From Paragorgia papillata (lineage: Eukaryota; Cnidaria; Anthozoa; Scleralcyonacea; Coralliidae), in assembly GCA_035771165.1 (NCBI GenBank), contig JAWNZC010000174.1, positions 654,501-718,500 of the forward strand: a stretch of 64,000 nt of DNA, given 5' to 3'. Below the pieces are notes generated by a model. The model was not told where the DNA came from. It worked only from the letters and a program-made list of their open reading frames with translations, and searched no databases. The position numbers and the translations under genes were made by a program. Below, in pieces: positions 1-10,875 of the stretch. Within the stretch, counting starts at the first letter, position 1, and every line of letters begins with the position of its first letter.

Positions 1-111
1 AACCATGCATGTAAAGTGACAAAAATCGCCTGGCATTTACATAAATATTGAGAACAATATTAACGAAGTTGCGATAAATAACAAGTCAGTGGTCGCTACC
101 ATTAGCAGAAA

Positions 112-153
112 GACCTATAAATGCCGCCATTTTGAATCTGAAAATGGTCACAC
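112..153 (+). repeat. 42-bp direct repeat, copy 1
   Basis: About 42 bp beginning GACCTATAAATGCCGCCATT recur in the same orientation at 629-670 with a single changed base. The repeat contains a GCCGCCATTTT motif. I see no gene in the first 680 bases; they also hold an exact 19-bp tandem pair at 582-619 and a TATATAGGTCAGTGG motif (about 183) that returns near 1135 and 37727. Confidence 0.7.
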
Positions 154-628
154 ATTTTTGGGCAGTACCCGCAGTCGAGTTATATATAGGTCAGTGGGTG
201 TTACACGCGCAGACACATTTTCCTCGAATATGTCATCGTCACGTTGATCCGCCATGTTTTTGATACGTAACACGTAATCCAACGTTTGCCTGAATTATTT
301 TTGTTTCTATATATAGGTCCATTAACAACTAATTATCCATTAAAATCTATTTCTACTAATAGTACCTAATAAACTGACGTCAAGTATTTAGTTCTGATTT
401 GATCTGGTTTGACGTCAATGCCATGAAGATTGATTAATTCGAATAGCTTATTGTCGGCGATAACAATCTACATCTATCTTATAATATTGGATAACGTCTT
501 GGATAACGTCTTGAAACGTGTTCAGTTTAAAGCATCTCAAATACCGCATGTTGTTTCTCCTTGTCGTGTTTACATGAAAAAGATTGAAAGTTTTCGATCT
601 GATTGAAAGTTTTCGATCTGATCGAAAC

Positions 629-670
629 GACCTATAAATGCCGCCATTTTGAAACTGAAAATGGTCACAC
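629..670 (+). repeat. 42-bp direct repeat, copy 2
   Basis: Second copy of the repeat at 112-153. It abuts the 11-bp direct repeat that flanks the next fold-back element. Confidence 0.7.
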
Positions 671-683
671 TTTTCCCAACTCA

Positions 684-1095
684 ATCTCGTTCCCAGAGCC
701 CACATTCCCCACCCGGGAAACGAGAGACTCTGGGATAATCCGTTTCAAATCACAGGATTCTTGTTATTCCGGTTGAGGTACGCATGCGTAAATATCCGAG
801 CGGAATCTGGATAGTATGTTCTCCTTGTTTGACTTTTCCACCAAACAAGTCAATGGGGTTGCTGGCGAAGCTCGAATTACAGCATCTATACACACATACG
901 GCGAAGATATCGATCGCGGCAACGTCTTCACTGGAGTCTTGTCGTCCGACATCTTTGTTATTTTGGTTTTATTAATTCTACTTCCGGTCACTTCAGACCA
1001 ACTCATGCTCACTATTCAACCAATAACGTAACGATTTGAAACGGATTATCCCAGAGTCTCTCGTTTCCCGGGTGGGGAACGTGGATGAAAGATTA
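684..1095. mobile_element. TIR element, probable Mutator-like MITE
   Basis: A near-perfect inverted repeat of about 45 bp (708-752 against 1034-1078, core CACCCGGGAAACGAGAGACT) encloses about 280 bp with no convincing gene. The direct repeat TTCCCAACTCA lies at 673-683 and again at 1096-1106 and is read as an 11-bp target duplication. The left end (ATCTCGTTCCCAG) resembles the CAACCTCGTCCCCAGG ends of the elements at 29061, 30232 and 54183. The right terminus is degenerate, so the exact ends are uncertain. Confidence 0.65.
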
Positions 1096-1423
1096 TTCCC
1101 AACTCAAAAGTAATAGGAGCACGCAGTCCAGTTATATATAGGTCAGTGGTAACACCCCTCTAAGCAACTTGCGATTTTATTTTCAATGCGTAAATTTGTT
1201 GCAAGTTGCAAGAAAAATCGCATCGTGTAGCAGTAGCTTAAGCCACATAGGCTTAATGCCGAGGTTCGAGGTAATTAACTAATTTAGTTCAAATTTGACA
1301 AAGATTTCCAAACAAAAGACGATCCTATGAGAAAACTGTCCTAAAAAATCTTATACAAAATTAAAGAAAGGTTCATTCAGATATTCATTTTTCTACGCTC
1401 GAAGGGATTTGTGCAATAATCTT

Positions 1424-1836
1424 TATTATTATATGGCTGGGTTTGATTTCCGGTCCGTACGCAAAACGACGCATGCTGATTGGTTCCCGAGAGGTCGGGA
1501 TTTTACGATACTAGTTGACCGACAGGTCAATACGCTTTTTTCTCGGCTCTGTAAGTTTTGGCGGGAAAATGTCTGAGTTGATTTGAATACAAATAAAATA
1601 GAATTAGGTATCTTTCTTCAAGTATTCTGAACAATAAAATGTGTTGGAACATTTCTGCTGGTTTTCTTTAAAGCTGTTTATCTAAAAACACGTGAAATAA
1701 AAGCCGAACTGGTAGTAAAGAAGAAGGCCAAGAAGCGACACAAAAAAGTTAACAGGTAAGGTAAGCAGCATACTCCGAAGACGAAAACAACGCTCGAAGC
1801 TTAAAAATAAAGTGAACCAATAGCCATATAATAATT
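1424..1836. mobile_element. Short-TIR element (TTATTATATGGCT ends)
   Basis: The sequence TTATTATATGGCT at the left returns inverted as AGCCATATAATAA at the right. The interior has no open frame of note. The same CCATATAATA end occurs at about 32140 and 32850, at the end of a duplicated segment, so this is a repeat family. The boundary calls are tentative. Confidence 0.4.
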
Positions 1837-2224
1837 TCCTTATTAACCTCGTTTACTCGGTCTGTACGGGAAAGTATTTGCCTTCGGTTTTATCGCATAA
1901 ACCTCGCGCCTTCGTTGCTCGGTCTGTACGAAAACCTCAGGTTAATAAGTCCTTAAAATTTTAAGGGGATCGAAAGAACAATGATACTTTTGAATATGGG
2001 AATTTTGTAAAAGAGATAAATAAAATTATGAAGAGGTATTCTCAAAGGAATTTTCTATACTACAGTAGATCAGGATTTTTTTGTTAGATACAAAACCACG
2101 GACATGGTACTGATTTTCCTTTGTGTTTTCTTCGAGAATTAATTCATATTAATTATAAGTAATAACATGACTTGAGGGAAATTAGCGATTAAATTTCCCC
2201 GCCGCCGAGGGAAGATTTGTGAAA

Positions 2225-2465
2225 GTCCGAGGGCCGCACTAAAAATATACTCCCCCGAAAGAGTTAATTTAACTCCGAAAATGGAGTTGAAATATGCCAA
2301 TAATTTCAACCCTCCTAAATGGGAGTTAAACTGATTACTCCGTAAAAATAATTTACTCCCCCGAGGAGTTATTTTAACTCCGAAAATGGAGTTAACATAT
2401 GCCAAATATTTTTACTCCCCTAAAATGGAGTAAAGGGGGAGTTAAAATTACTCCTTGAGAATAAC
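2225..2465. repeat. Cluster of self-complementary ACTCC/GGAGT repeats
   Basis: Several short units of the form TTAACTCCGAAAATGGAGTTAA are strung together; each can fold on itself. Related clusters lie at about 23525-23670 and 24685-24840. No protein is supported here despite open frames on the minus strand. Confidence 0.6.
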
Positions 2466-2606
2466 AGTGCTCTTGTGGCTGACATCGAGCTGCAAAATAA
2501 TTATTTGTAGTGAAACTCAATACCCGCCGCCAGTGCGAACTTGGGAAGATTGGGTTGGGATACGAAACGAATGGCACAGAGAAAACCAAAACCAGTGACT
2601 TAAGCC

Positions 2607-2932
2607 CCGCACAGACGACTAAGTTTTCCTTGACAAGTTTTTCCTTGACAAGTTTTATTTGTTCGTGTGCACGACACAAATTGACAAGTTTTTCCTTGAC
2701 AAGGAGCCTTGTTCAAAAGCTGTGTATATAGTCGTCAAGGAAAACTTGACAAGATCATCTCCGAAGCTTATTACGCGACCATTGCCGTCAAGGAAAACTT
2801 GTCCAACCATACACACGAGCAATTATAAATTGTCAAGGAAAATTGTTGGGGAAAAACTTGTTCATCGTACACACGAGCAAGGAAAGCTACCAAGGAACTT
2901 GTCAAGGAAAACTTGGTCGTCTGTGCGGTGCT
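2607..2932. mobile_element. TIR element with repeated CCTTGACAAG motifs
   Basis: The ends CCGCACAGACGACTAAG (left) and CTTGGTCGTCTGTGCGG (right) are inverted repeats that continue into a shared AAGTTTTCCTTGACAAG. The interior holds roughly ten copies of CCTTGACAAG or its complement, as expected for subterminal transposase-binding sites. No clean target duplication was seen. Overlapping open frames on both strands have no recognisable domain. Confidence 0.65.
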
Positions 2933-2947
2933 TTATACACAATTGTG

Positions 2948-3247
2948 CCGACAGACGTGTTGAAGTTACAGAGCGACAGCGACCCAGATTACTGGCTTGC
3001 GAAAATTTGTGGTGGAGGTCAGAAAGAAGAACTGAAGAAAGGCGATGGTGAGCCCAGCTATATCCTCCGAACACTCTATCAAGTTTGTTGTGGAATTCGA
3101 AGTCATTTAAGAGAAAATGGAAGGCCGGACATATATCTATTTGAAAACTGGTTTTTCAAGACACTCCAAGATTCACTTGTTGCGGAGAAGAAAAGACTCA
3201 CGAGACAAGGCTACGGTATATTCAATTTCAAATCAGAAATGAAGTAA
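2948..3247 (+). pseudogene. Crypton/ZMYM-QRICH1-type tyrosine-recombinase N-terminal fragment
   Basis: About 100 codons read QSDSDPDYWLAKI, then TLYQVCCGIRSHLRENGRPD and FKTLQDSLVAEKKRLTRQGYG. I recognise this as the N-terminal part of the DUF3504-type domain found in ZMYM2/3/4, QRICH1 and related Crypton-derived proteins. In that family it is followed by a much longer recombinase core; here a TAA stop comes about 10 codons after the conserved LTRQGYG. No catalytic R-H-R-Y residues are present. The upstream part of the open frame comes from the neighbouring TIR element. It could be a truncated Crypton or one exon of a larger gene; a decayed fragment is more likely. Confidence 0.6.
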
Positions 3248-3612
3248 ATATGTTTGTGTTAATGTTGTATTTACTTGATTTATTGGGACTGATTGTTTGG
3301 GATAATCAGTAAAGCTAAGAAAAGTGGAGTTTATATGAATTGAATTGCTCATTATAAATGTACATGGTCTTTATCTGTATACTTTCCTGGGCTTTATACA
3401 GGTAATGACCGTGCATTTATAATGAACAATTCAAATCAATTCATAAACTCCACTTTTCCCTGCTGATTATCAAACCCTCCCGACTTTTAATTAGTTGCCT
3501 AGTTTGTATGGGAGATAATTAGATAAAGGCTTATGAATAACAAAGAAAACCGTGTCAAATTTGAACTAAGCCGCATTATTAGAGTCAAATCGGTAGCAAA
3601 TATTTGGTCGAC
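3248..3612. other. No gene seen; short inverted repeat
   Basis: The stretch contains an inverted pair, TCATTATAAATG near 3349 and CATTTATAATGA near 3414, with flanking matches (for example GTGGAGTTTATATGAATTGA against TCAATTCATAAACTCCAC), i.e. a small decayed fold-back. Nothing coding is supported. Confidence 0.5.
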
Positions 3613-3790
3613 TATTGACCTTATTCAAAAATGGCCGCCGAATTATAATTCTTTTATGTGCATATAAATTAGCCCTTATGACCTCGTTTTAAAGTAAAAA
3701 TTCGTTTGAATTTCACACATGAAAACGAGTTCATAAGGGCTAATTTGTATATAAAAGAATTTTAATTCGGCGACCATTTTTGAATAAGGT
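3613..3790. mobile_element. Fold-back MITE, family A copy 1
   Basis: Two arms of about 75 bp (GACCTTATTCAAAAATGGCC ... and its inverse ending TTTTTGAATAAGGT) surround a short loop. A near-identical copy lies at 17481-17662 and a partial one at 15011-15134. The arms carry ATGGCCGCC. Non-coding and non-autonomous. Confidence 0.8.
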
Positions 3791-4819
3791 GTATAACTCG
3801 AAACTTTGACGTTTCCACCAAGATTTAAATGCTGGTTTAATTTTATTCCATTACTGCTCTTGATATCTGAGGGGTATTTAGTAATAGGAAAATTGGTATT
3901 GGTAGGTAAATTATGTATATTCATTCTTTTCATCCGACGACTTGTTTACTAGTTAGTGCTCTCTGTAAAACAGATTCTGTCTTATTTCGAGCAAGAACAT
4001 TTAATTGCTACAATGTTGTGCTAAATTTATGTATAATTCTGTTCTTACATAGAAATATATACAAAAGTAATAAAGTTCGACTTGTCATTGCTACTAATTT
4101 CAGTCGGTGACGACGACATGCACATATGGCCAATTTCTGCAAAAGTTTGCCGTTTCCACCAAACTGACGAAAATGATGTGATTTCATTCTCTCGTTGTAC
4201 AAGAACGTACATTGCTGGTGGATGCTAGCTGTTGAAAATTGCCCTAAGACCCTCATTTCGTCTTTGAAAGCACGCGCGTGTGTCGCTGTTATTAGTCGGC
4301 TATTATTCTAAAATTCCACACGTTCGTGGATATTCGGACACACGTTCGGTTTTCCTTATTTCTTGTATTTTCTTTATCTTATTTGTAATTTGTCCTGCAA
4401 ACAATGCACGTAGGTTTTGTCGACGCACTCGTACATTTGCAGAAAAATAACGATATTAAATAGCAAAGCTTTCCCTGAGCAGATGCTGACCGCCATATTT
4501 CTTTACGTTTGAATTCTCTTTGAAAATCCCGCGACATCTCTACTTCCGGCAGACCGCTGACGCATGTGCAGACAGATTTCCCTGCTGTTGTGTTTCGCTG
4601 TATTACAGCTCATCAGTGTAGCCACCTAGATGCCGTGAGACCACTTATATATACCCAAGCAATTGCATGCCGGTGACAACTGCTTGTGCATGGGATAGTA
4701 TAAGTATTCCGATAAGTAGTGCCTCAAACTGCCAACAAGGGCAGTGAGCGTTGCATTATATATATATTATATACCAATAATAATAGACTGGATGCGTTTA
4801 TACAAACATTTTACTTCAA

Positions 4820-4847
4820 GTTTCTGGAGGTGTTCCTCCGTCTTCAG
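4820..4847 (-). ncRNA. Hammerhead-ribozyme-like core motif
   Basis: On the minus strand the order is CTGAAGA, a hairpin (GGAGG-AACA-CCTCC with one flanking base on each side), then GAAAC. CUGANGA...stem II...GAAA is the conserved core of hammerhead ribozymes. The first stem II position (C opposite A) does not pair, and stems I and III were not resolved, so catalysis is doubtful. The downstream sequence (CATTGAGCACTCT near 4894) resembles the flank of the motifs at 14466 and 38567. Confidence 0.35.
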
Positions 4848-4934
4848 AAAGGTTGTAGCGATTTCACTTGGTGTTAAGCCGGACCGATAAGGCCATTGAG
4901 CACTCTAGGAATCTAAGGAAGATTTGATTTTGTT

Positions 4935-5172
4935 ATATATATATTAGGCGTAGAGTATAGAGGGGGTGTGGTGAGAGACTTTAGCCTCCTGAGAAATTCT
5001 TATGCGGAGGCTTATAGCCCCCAGAAATTTTGAGACTAAAACTCATCATTCACTCATTCATGAACTCATTTCTTCTAACCTAATTAATTAAGGCACCTCT
5101 GACGAGTGTTGTAATATGTTTGGGAGTGGGCGTGCCCCGGACATCCCTAGAAATGCGGACACTACAAATTTT

Positions 5173-5224
<52 letters not shown>

Positions 5225-5558
5225 ATAAAATTTGCCATGTCGGCATTTCTAGGGAAGCGTCCAGGGCACCTAGAAATGCTGACACAACAAATTGTATCAC
5301 ATATATATATATATGCGATAACATTTGTTGTGTCAGCATTTCTAGGGAATTAGCGCCCACTCCCAAACATTTTACAACACTCGTGGATTTTCTCAGAGGT
5401 GCCTTAATTTGGTTAGAAGAAATGAGTTCATGAATGAGTGAATGATGAGTTTTAGTCTCAAAATTTCTGGGGGCTATAAGCCTCCGCATACGAATTTCTC
5501 AAGAGGCTAAAGCCTCTCACCACAGCCCCTCTACTCTACGCCTAATATATATATATAT
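4935..5558. mobile_element. Nested fold-back element with (TA)n centres
   Basis: Outer arms (4946-5150 and 5345-5549) are inverted copies containing TAGGCGTAGAGTA, TTTAGCCTCCTGAG and CTCATCATTCACTCATTCAT. Between them sit two further inverted pairs with CTAGAAATGC(T/G)GACAC separated by (TA)n tracts, so there are palindromes within a palindrome. Frames rich in YIYIYI on both strands are translations of (TA)n and are not genes. Confidence 0.8.
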
Positions 5559-5837
5559 TTCTAAAATTCATTAATAATTCATGAGGAAAACACAAAGAAA
5601 AATCATGAGCGTATCGGATCTATATATGTGATATAGACTCGCTCTAAGTTTCTCGCTGGTTTTTAACGGCTGAGATAAGCTTAATTTTCAAAATTACTAC
5701 GCCAATGAACGTATGAAGTGATTCTTTTTAGAAGCCATTTAAAAACCTTGCAGTACGGGCTTTATCGGCTCTAAAACACTCGGCTATCGCCTCGTGTTTT
5801 ATATCCGATAAAGCCCTCCTGCGTGGTTTATTAATAT

Positions 5838-5838
<1 letters not shown>

Positions 5839-5878
<40 letters not shown>
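5839..5878. repeat. (TA)n microsatellite
   Basis: An uninterrupted TA run lies between CGGCTCTAAAACACTCGGC-type sequence and an AGCAGGAAAAGC stretch. The surrounding 5559-6303 holds several more TA tracts and no supported gene. Confidence 0.85.
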
Positions 5879-5880
<2 letters not shown>

Positions 5881-6303
5881 CAGGGAAAAAAAATATATAT
5901 ATAGCAGGAAAAGCTAGCGAAGTTTCAAAACTATCCCACTTTTAGTTTGTTTTTTCCCCTTCATCAAACAAATACAACACACCACTGCCGTTCACATGTA
6001 CTTTCATGTACTCAACTTCTTTCGTGTTCAAATGACGTCATCAAAACGTGCCTTTATAAGAGTACATAAATATTGTCATATGCATGGAGCTTTATGTTTT
6101 ATTTATTATATATATATATATATAGTTACCGTTAAGTTACGATTATATATATACTGCAGCAAAAGTCGAATTGAAAACTGAATTCATAATGTTTAGTAAA
6201 TCTTCTCGTATATATATATATATACATCCACAGAGAAAAGTAATAAACTACCGATATTTTTAGTAACGAATGCATGTGTTACTCTGTTTCTCATGCTGTT
6301 TCT

Positions 6304-6322
6304 GATGAAGAACTCGAAACGT
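6304..6322 (+). ncRNA. Hammerhead-like motif of Penelope/retrozyme type
   Basis: CTGATGA, then AGAACTC, then GAAAC followed by GTCAG and a TA tract. This order matches the minimal hammerhead cores described in Penelope-like retroelement termini. The middle stem would be at most two pairs, so the motif may be degenerate. No Penelope reverse transcriptase is adjacent. Confidence 0.35.
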
Positions 6323-6729
6323 CAGTATATATATTATTATTTGTGTATATTTCGTTATTAAAAATCTCCGTAGTTTACCACCTTTTCACTTTATCCTATT
6401 TACTTAAAGTACTTGTTCATATTTTTAGAATAAATTGTTTGTAATACTTATAACTTAACTGCATACATGTTTTCACAAATTGTCTGACGCCCGTCCGGTT
6501 GAAATCAGCTGCGGCGTAATTGAAGCAGCTTGAGGCTATATATATAGTGTGATTAAATAAAGCCACATACATACACAAAACGTACTTTACACACATTTAA
6601 TCATTGCCCTTGTCAGTCGAAACTGATAAGCATGCATAAGTTATTAGTCTTTTATTGAGATATCGAAACAAGCTTACTGAGAGACCTTATAATAATTATC
6701 GCTTGTAATACATTTAGCGGTCGAATTTG

Positions 6730-7889
6730 GGCTATAGTGTATAAAACCACGACCCGGGACCCGGACCGGGGGCCCGAGGACCCATGTAAAACCAGGACCC
6801 ACACCAAATTGGACGGGGGGTTAAGAAAATATTATATTTGGTGGCGAGGGTGTGATATTTTATTGTACCACGTGCAAATGGTTGTAATAAGAAACTTAGC
6901 TTATGTCAGTGAATAATCCCAACTAATCTGTTCCGTTATTGATCTAAGAGCTGTTTGAGCGGCCATAAATACGCTGGTTTAAGCTACGTTCGCGGGCCGG
7001 CTGTCTATGTTTTTTTATCCTTAGTTATGGTGTTTACTCGATTCCAACGAGTTTCTCAATGTTTGATTTCAATCGATCCTATCTCAAATACATCGTGTGG
7101 CATATACGGTCCCCCTAAACAAAACACAATAAACTGACGGAATGACAGCTGTTTGTGCGGTTTGCAGAATTTGGATATTCTGTATACGCGACAACAACCA
7201 AAGAAGCCCAAAGCAAAAACTTTGCTGTGACGTGGAAACGCGCACTTTAAAGGTATTTGTTAGCCCATTGCTGCCGAGACCGTACTTCAACCGACCACTA
7301 GCTTTACTCTGCAGACGTCTGGCGTTATCCCGAAACTCTTGGGTCATTTTCTGAAGGCCGGCAACGAAAATTTCTTGGTCAAAATGAGACGCGGCTAAGT
7401 TTTATCGCACACACAGCTGTGATATTTCCGTCAGTTTATTGTGTTTTCTTTAGGGGGACCCGTATATGCCACACGATGTATTTGAGCTAGGATCGATTGA
7501 AAACTCGTTGGAATCGAGAAAACACCTAAACTAAGGATAAAAAACATAGACAGCCGGCCCGCGAATGTGGCTTAACCAGCGTATTTATTGCCGCAAACCG
7601 CCTTAGCTTCGCGTTTCAGCGAACGGGCTGCTCACGCCAAGTAACGCGACTACAATTTCGGGCTATTTTCTGAACGGATTGCTAATCATTATATTATATC
7701 CTCTAATTTCACTGACATAAGCCGAGTTTCTTATTATAACAATTTGCACGTATAGTACAATAAAATATCACCCCCCGCCACAGAATATAATATTTTCTTA
7801 AAGCCCCGTCCAATTTGACATGGGTCCTTGTTTTACATGGGTCATCGGGTCCCCGGTTCGAGTCCCGGGTCCTGTTTTTACATATAGCC
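6730..7889. mobile_element. Long fold-back element with 10-bp target duplication
   Basis: A 1,160-bp element begins GGCTATA and ends TATAGCC and is bounded on both sides by the direct repeat GTCGAATTTG (6720-6729 and 7890-7899). The left arm (6730-7138) and right arm (about 7429-7889) are inverted copies of each other over most of their length, leaving a loop of about 290 bp. A 10-bp duplication and very long terminal inverted repeats fit Mutator-like elements. The open frames inside are arm shadows; no transposase is seen. Confidence 0.85.
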
Positions 7890-7899
7890 GTCGAATTTG

Positions 7900-8329
7900 T
7901 TAACAAAAGATCTTTTCTCCTTGCTTTAGCTCTTTATAGGTCAAGTACTGTGCACTTATAGAATATATAAGACATCAACATAACGATCGGTTTATTCATC
8001 ACTCGACCAACTTATTAACCCTTTCATGTATGGCTTTCCAAGACCCGTTAGACAGAGTAAAAAGACATCATGAAGTTTTTCGACAACAACGAATGCGCAT
8101 GAAAGGTTTAATCAGCAGCGTGTTTAACCCTTTCATGCAAGCCTTTCCTAGATCTTTTTACTCTGTCTACAAACGCCAGACGATTTTACTCGTCAATCAG
8201 TAGTACATGTTTAATCCTATAAGCCTTGTTTATGACTTTCCCAGACATCGGTCTCCCCAATCATTTATTATACTGAGTTAATTTACCGTTTGGCGTTTGA
8301 CAGAGTAAAAATTAGAAAAAGACTAAAGG
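7900..8329. other. No gene seen; dispersed satellite-like pieces
   Basis: Contains fragments such as AACCCTTTCATGCA and AACGCCAGACGATTTTACTC that belong to the dispersed repeat seen in tandem at 10664-10875 and 49190-49383. Confidence 0.5.
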
Positions 8330-8711
<382 letters not shown>

Positions 8712-9068
8712 ATAAAGTTGTTTCACCCCAACAATGTCAACGAATATACACACGAAAAGGTTAACCAACACTGTGTTTAATCCTAGCGGACTTTCCGAGA
8801 CCGTCTCTCCATGTATCAAAGAGTACATTCGTAAATTCGTCGTCTGGTGTTAGACAGAGCAAAAACTGAGATAAACTAAACTTGAAGCTTTGCATACACG
8901 ATGTGTCTATTAAATTCAAACTTCATAGTATATGTAGGTCAGTTACACCATGTTTCGTATTTGTCATCTGAGATTCAGTCGGTCCGTGACTTCGGACCGT
9001 CTTCAAATAAGTTATATTTAATAACAACTACAAATTAGACAGTCCGAGTTCGCGGAGCGAAAGCTTAA

Positions 9069-9222
9069 AGGCTGGTTTCCAGTCAGTGGAATTTTGCGAG
9101 CGGGCGGAATTTTTCTTTGTCTTTCGTGCTCTGAATTAGATTAGTTCCGCTCGAGAGCTCAAAAGACAAAGAAAAATTCCGCCCGCTCGCAAAATTCCAC
9201 TGACTGGAAATCAGCCTTTAGA
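9069..9222. mobile_element. Fold-back MITE, family B (AAAGGCTG ends)
   Basis: The arms TTCCAGTCAGTGGAATTTTG ... and their inverse are nearly perfect over about 60 bp and contain GCGGAATTTTTCTTTGTC. TA flanks both ends. A related copy interrupts the GTAAGT array at 48353-48475. Confidence 0.8.
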
Positions 9223-9544
9223 ACAAATAAAAAACATGGTTTAAACCCACAAACTATGGGCGCTTTCAGTCAGTCAGTCCGGCCAGAATGGACTTACTTT
9301 TGATTAGGACCAAATTTTCCAGTCAGATCATCCCAGGCCTCAAACGAATCGTGCTCCATTTAACCGGACTGACCGGTCTAACCGTGTAAATGGAAAGCCC
9401 CCTATGAATTTGAATTTAAGACAAAAGTTGTTTCACAACTACAATGAATACACATGAGAGTGTGTGAGAATGTCATGAAAGGGTTAATCAATAGTGATAC
9501 TATAAGTAATATTGGGCATTTCACTCGATTACATAGCATGTTCT

Positions 9545-9735
9545 AAGGATTTTGGGTGAAGGAAAATTCGAGTGTAGAATATATATATTTTAAGACCAAA
9601 CCGGGACCAGTTGCGAAAAATGCAACTACACAGGCCTTCCGGTAGGAATTGAACCCACGACCTTGCGATTCTAGTGCAATGCTCTGACCACTGCACGAAA
9701 CGTCTCGTTGCGCCATGCCGCGATTGACGCCATGA
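9545..9735 (-). mobile_element. tRNA-derived SINE (minus strand)
   Basis: On the minus strand there is an A-box-like GCAGTGGTCAGAGCA and a B box GGGTTCAATTCC about 40 bases later. Next comes a body (AACTGGTCCCGGTTTGGTCT) shared with the copy at 37350-37520. The body beyond the tRNA-like head rules out a plain tRNA gene. Confidence 0.7.
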
Positions 9736-9828
9736 ACTAATCGTCTGGCTTAATGGCGTTAGAAGAGTAAGAAGATAAAGTTGTTCCACAGCAACTTGCG
9801 CTTGAAAAGTTTAACTGACAGACTTATA

Positions 9829-10194
9829 AGGGGCTGTTTATATGGAGGCGAGTTACTCGGTCAGCCGAGTTACCCGGTTTGCCGGGATAAACTTTACGTT
9901 CTGTTTATATGAAAGCGAGTTACCTGGTGGGTTGTAATATTTGAGATGATTCTCATCAACGAAAGTGACATGAAGTAACGAATATAGAAAATTCATCCCG
10001 CTATGCCGAGTTACCCGGGGAAAAGTGTTTATATGGGGAAATGTTTATCCCGCTTTACCGAGATCTCGGCTGGCAGTGCCGAGTTCTCGCCAAGGCGAGT
10101 TATACCCGTCTGTCTCATATATAAACACTGCGGTGGGAAAAACAGTGTTTGTTCTACCGGGCCGGGTAACTCGCCTCCATATAAACAGGCCCTA
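9829..10194. mobile_element. TIR element (GGGCTGTTTATATGGAGG ends)
   Basis: TGTTTATATGGAGGCGAGTT at the left recurs inverted at the right (AACTCGCCTCCATATAAACA). The interior repeats variants of CGAGTTACCCGG several times. The open frames within it have no domain and follow the repeats. Confidence 0.75.
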
Positions 10195-10663
10195 TAAGAC
10201 TCGAGTACTTTAATCTGTTTGAGGAAGCTAATGTTTACGACAAACTCTCTTTAGTATATACCCGTCATATCGGCTTAGCAATAACAAAAACTCATTTCGA
10301 AGATGTTTCACCTTAAATTAAGAAGATCTGCTCTCAAAAACAGTATTTAATATAAATCAAGAGAATAAACACTAAAACAGTAAGAATTATCCGCAACGCG
10401 GAAACGGAATATGCTATAGCGTATATTTATATAGATGCGGGGTTTCAATTTGTACCACAAATTACTACAACGTGTTTGTACATGCGGTTTACAAAGAGAA
10501 AAGAATCAAAGATGACATTGAAATAAAGACTCATTCTCCCAGTTTTCAACATTCGGAGTATAACTTCACATGCACTGTTGAGAATTTCTCAGTATTAAAA
10601 TTAGTTTACTTGACCGTATTTCGGCATAAGATTGTAGCGCGGAGCGCCAGTGTAATTTGGCCC
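10195..10663. other. No gene or repeat recognised
   Basis: Unremarkable AT-rich sequence on both strands; no domain, no splice-supported exon and no clear repeat. Confidence 0.4.
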
Positions 10664-10875
10664 TTAACTATTTCCTGTCCGAATTGGTCTTTAGTATTTT
10701 ATTCTGGCTAACGCCAGACGATTTTATTCATCTCTGGGGAAGCCCTCGGACAGGAATGAGTTATAAACTATCTCTCTAACTCTTTCCTGTCCGAATTGGT
10801 CTTTAGTATTTTATTCTGGCTAACGCCAGACGATTTTATTCATCTCTGGGGAAGCCCTCGGACAGGAATGAGTTT
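10664..10875 (+). repeat. Tandem duplication of a dispersed ~98-bp repeat
   Basis: Two almost identical units (CTTTCCTGTCCGAATTGGTC ... CTCGGACAGGAATGAGTT) lie head to tail. Each carries the small hairpin CTGGCTAACGCCAG followed by ACGATTTTATTCATC. Diverged single or paired copies occur at about 8160, 28445 and 49200-49360. The open frames across the units are not coding. Confidence 0.8.
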
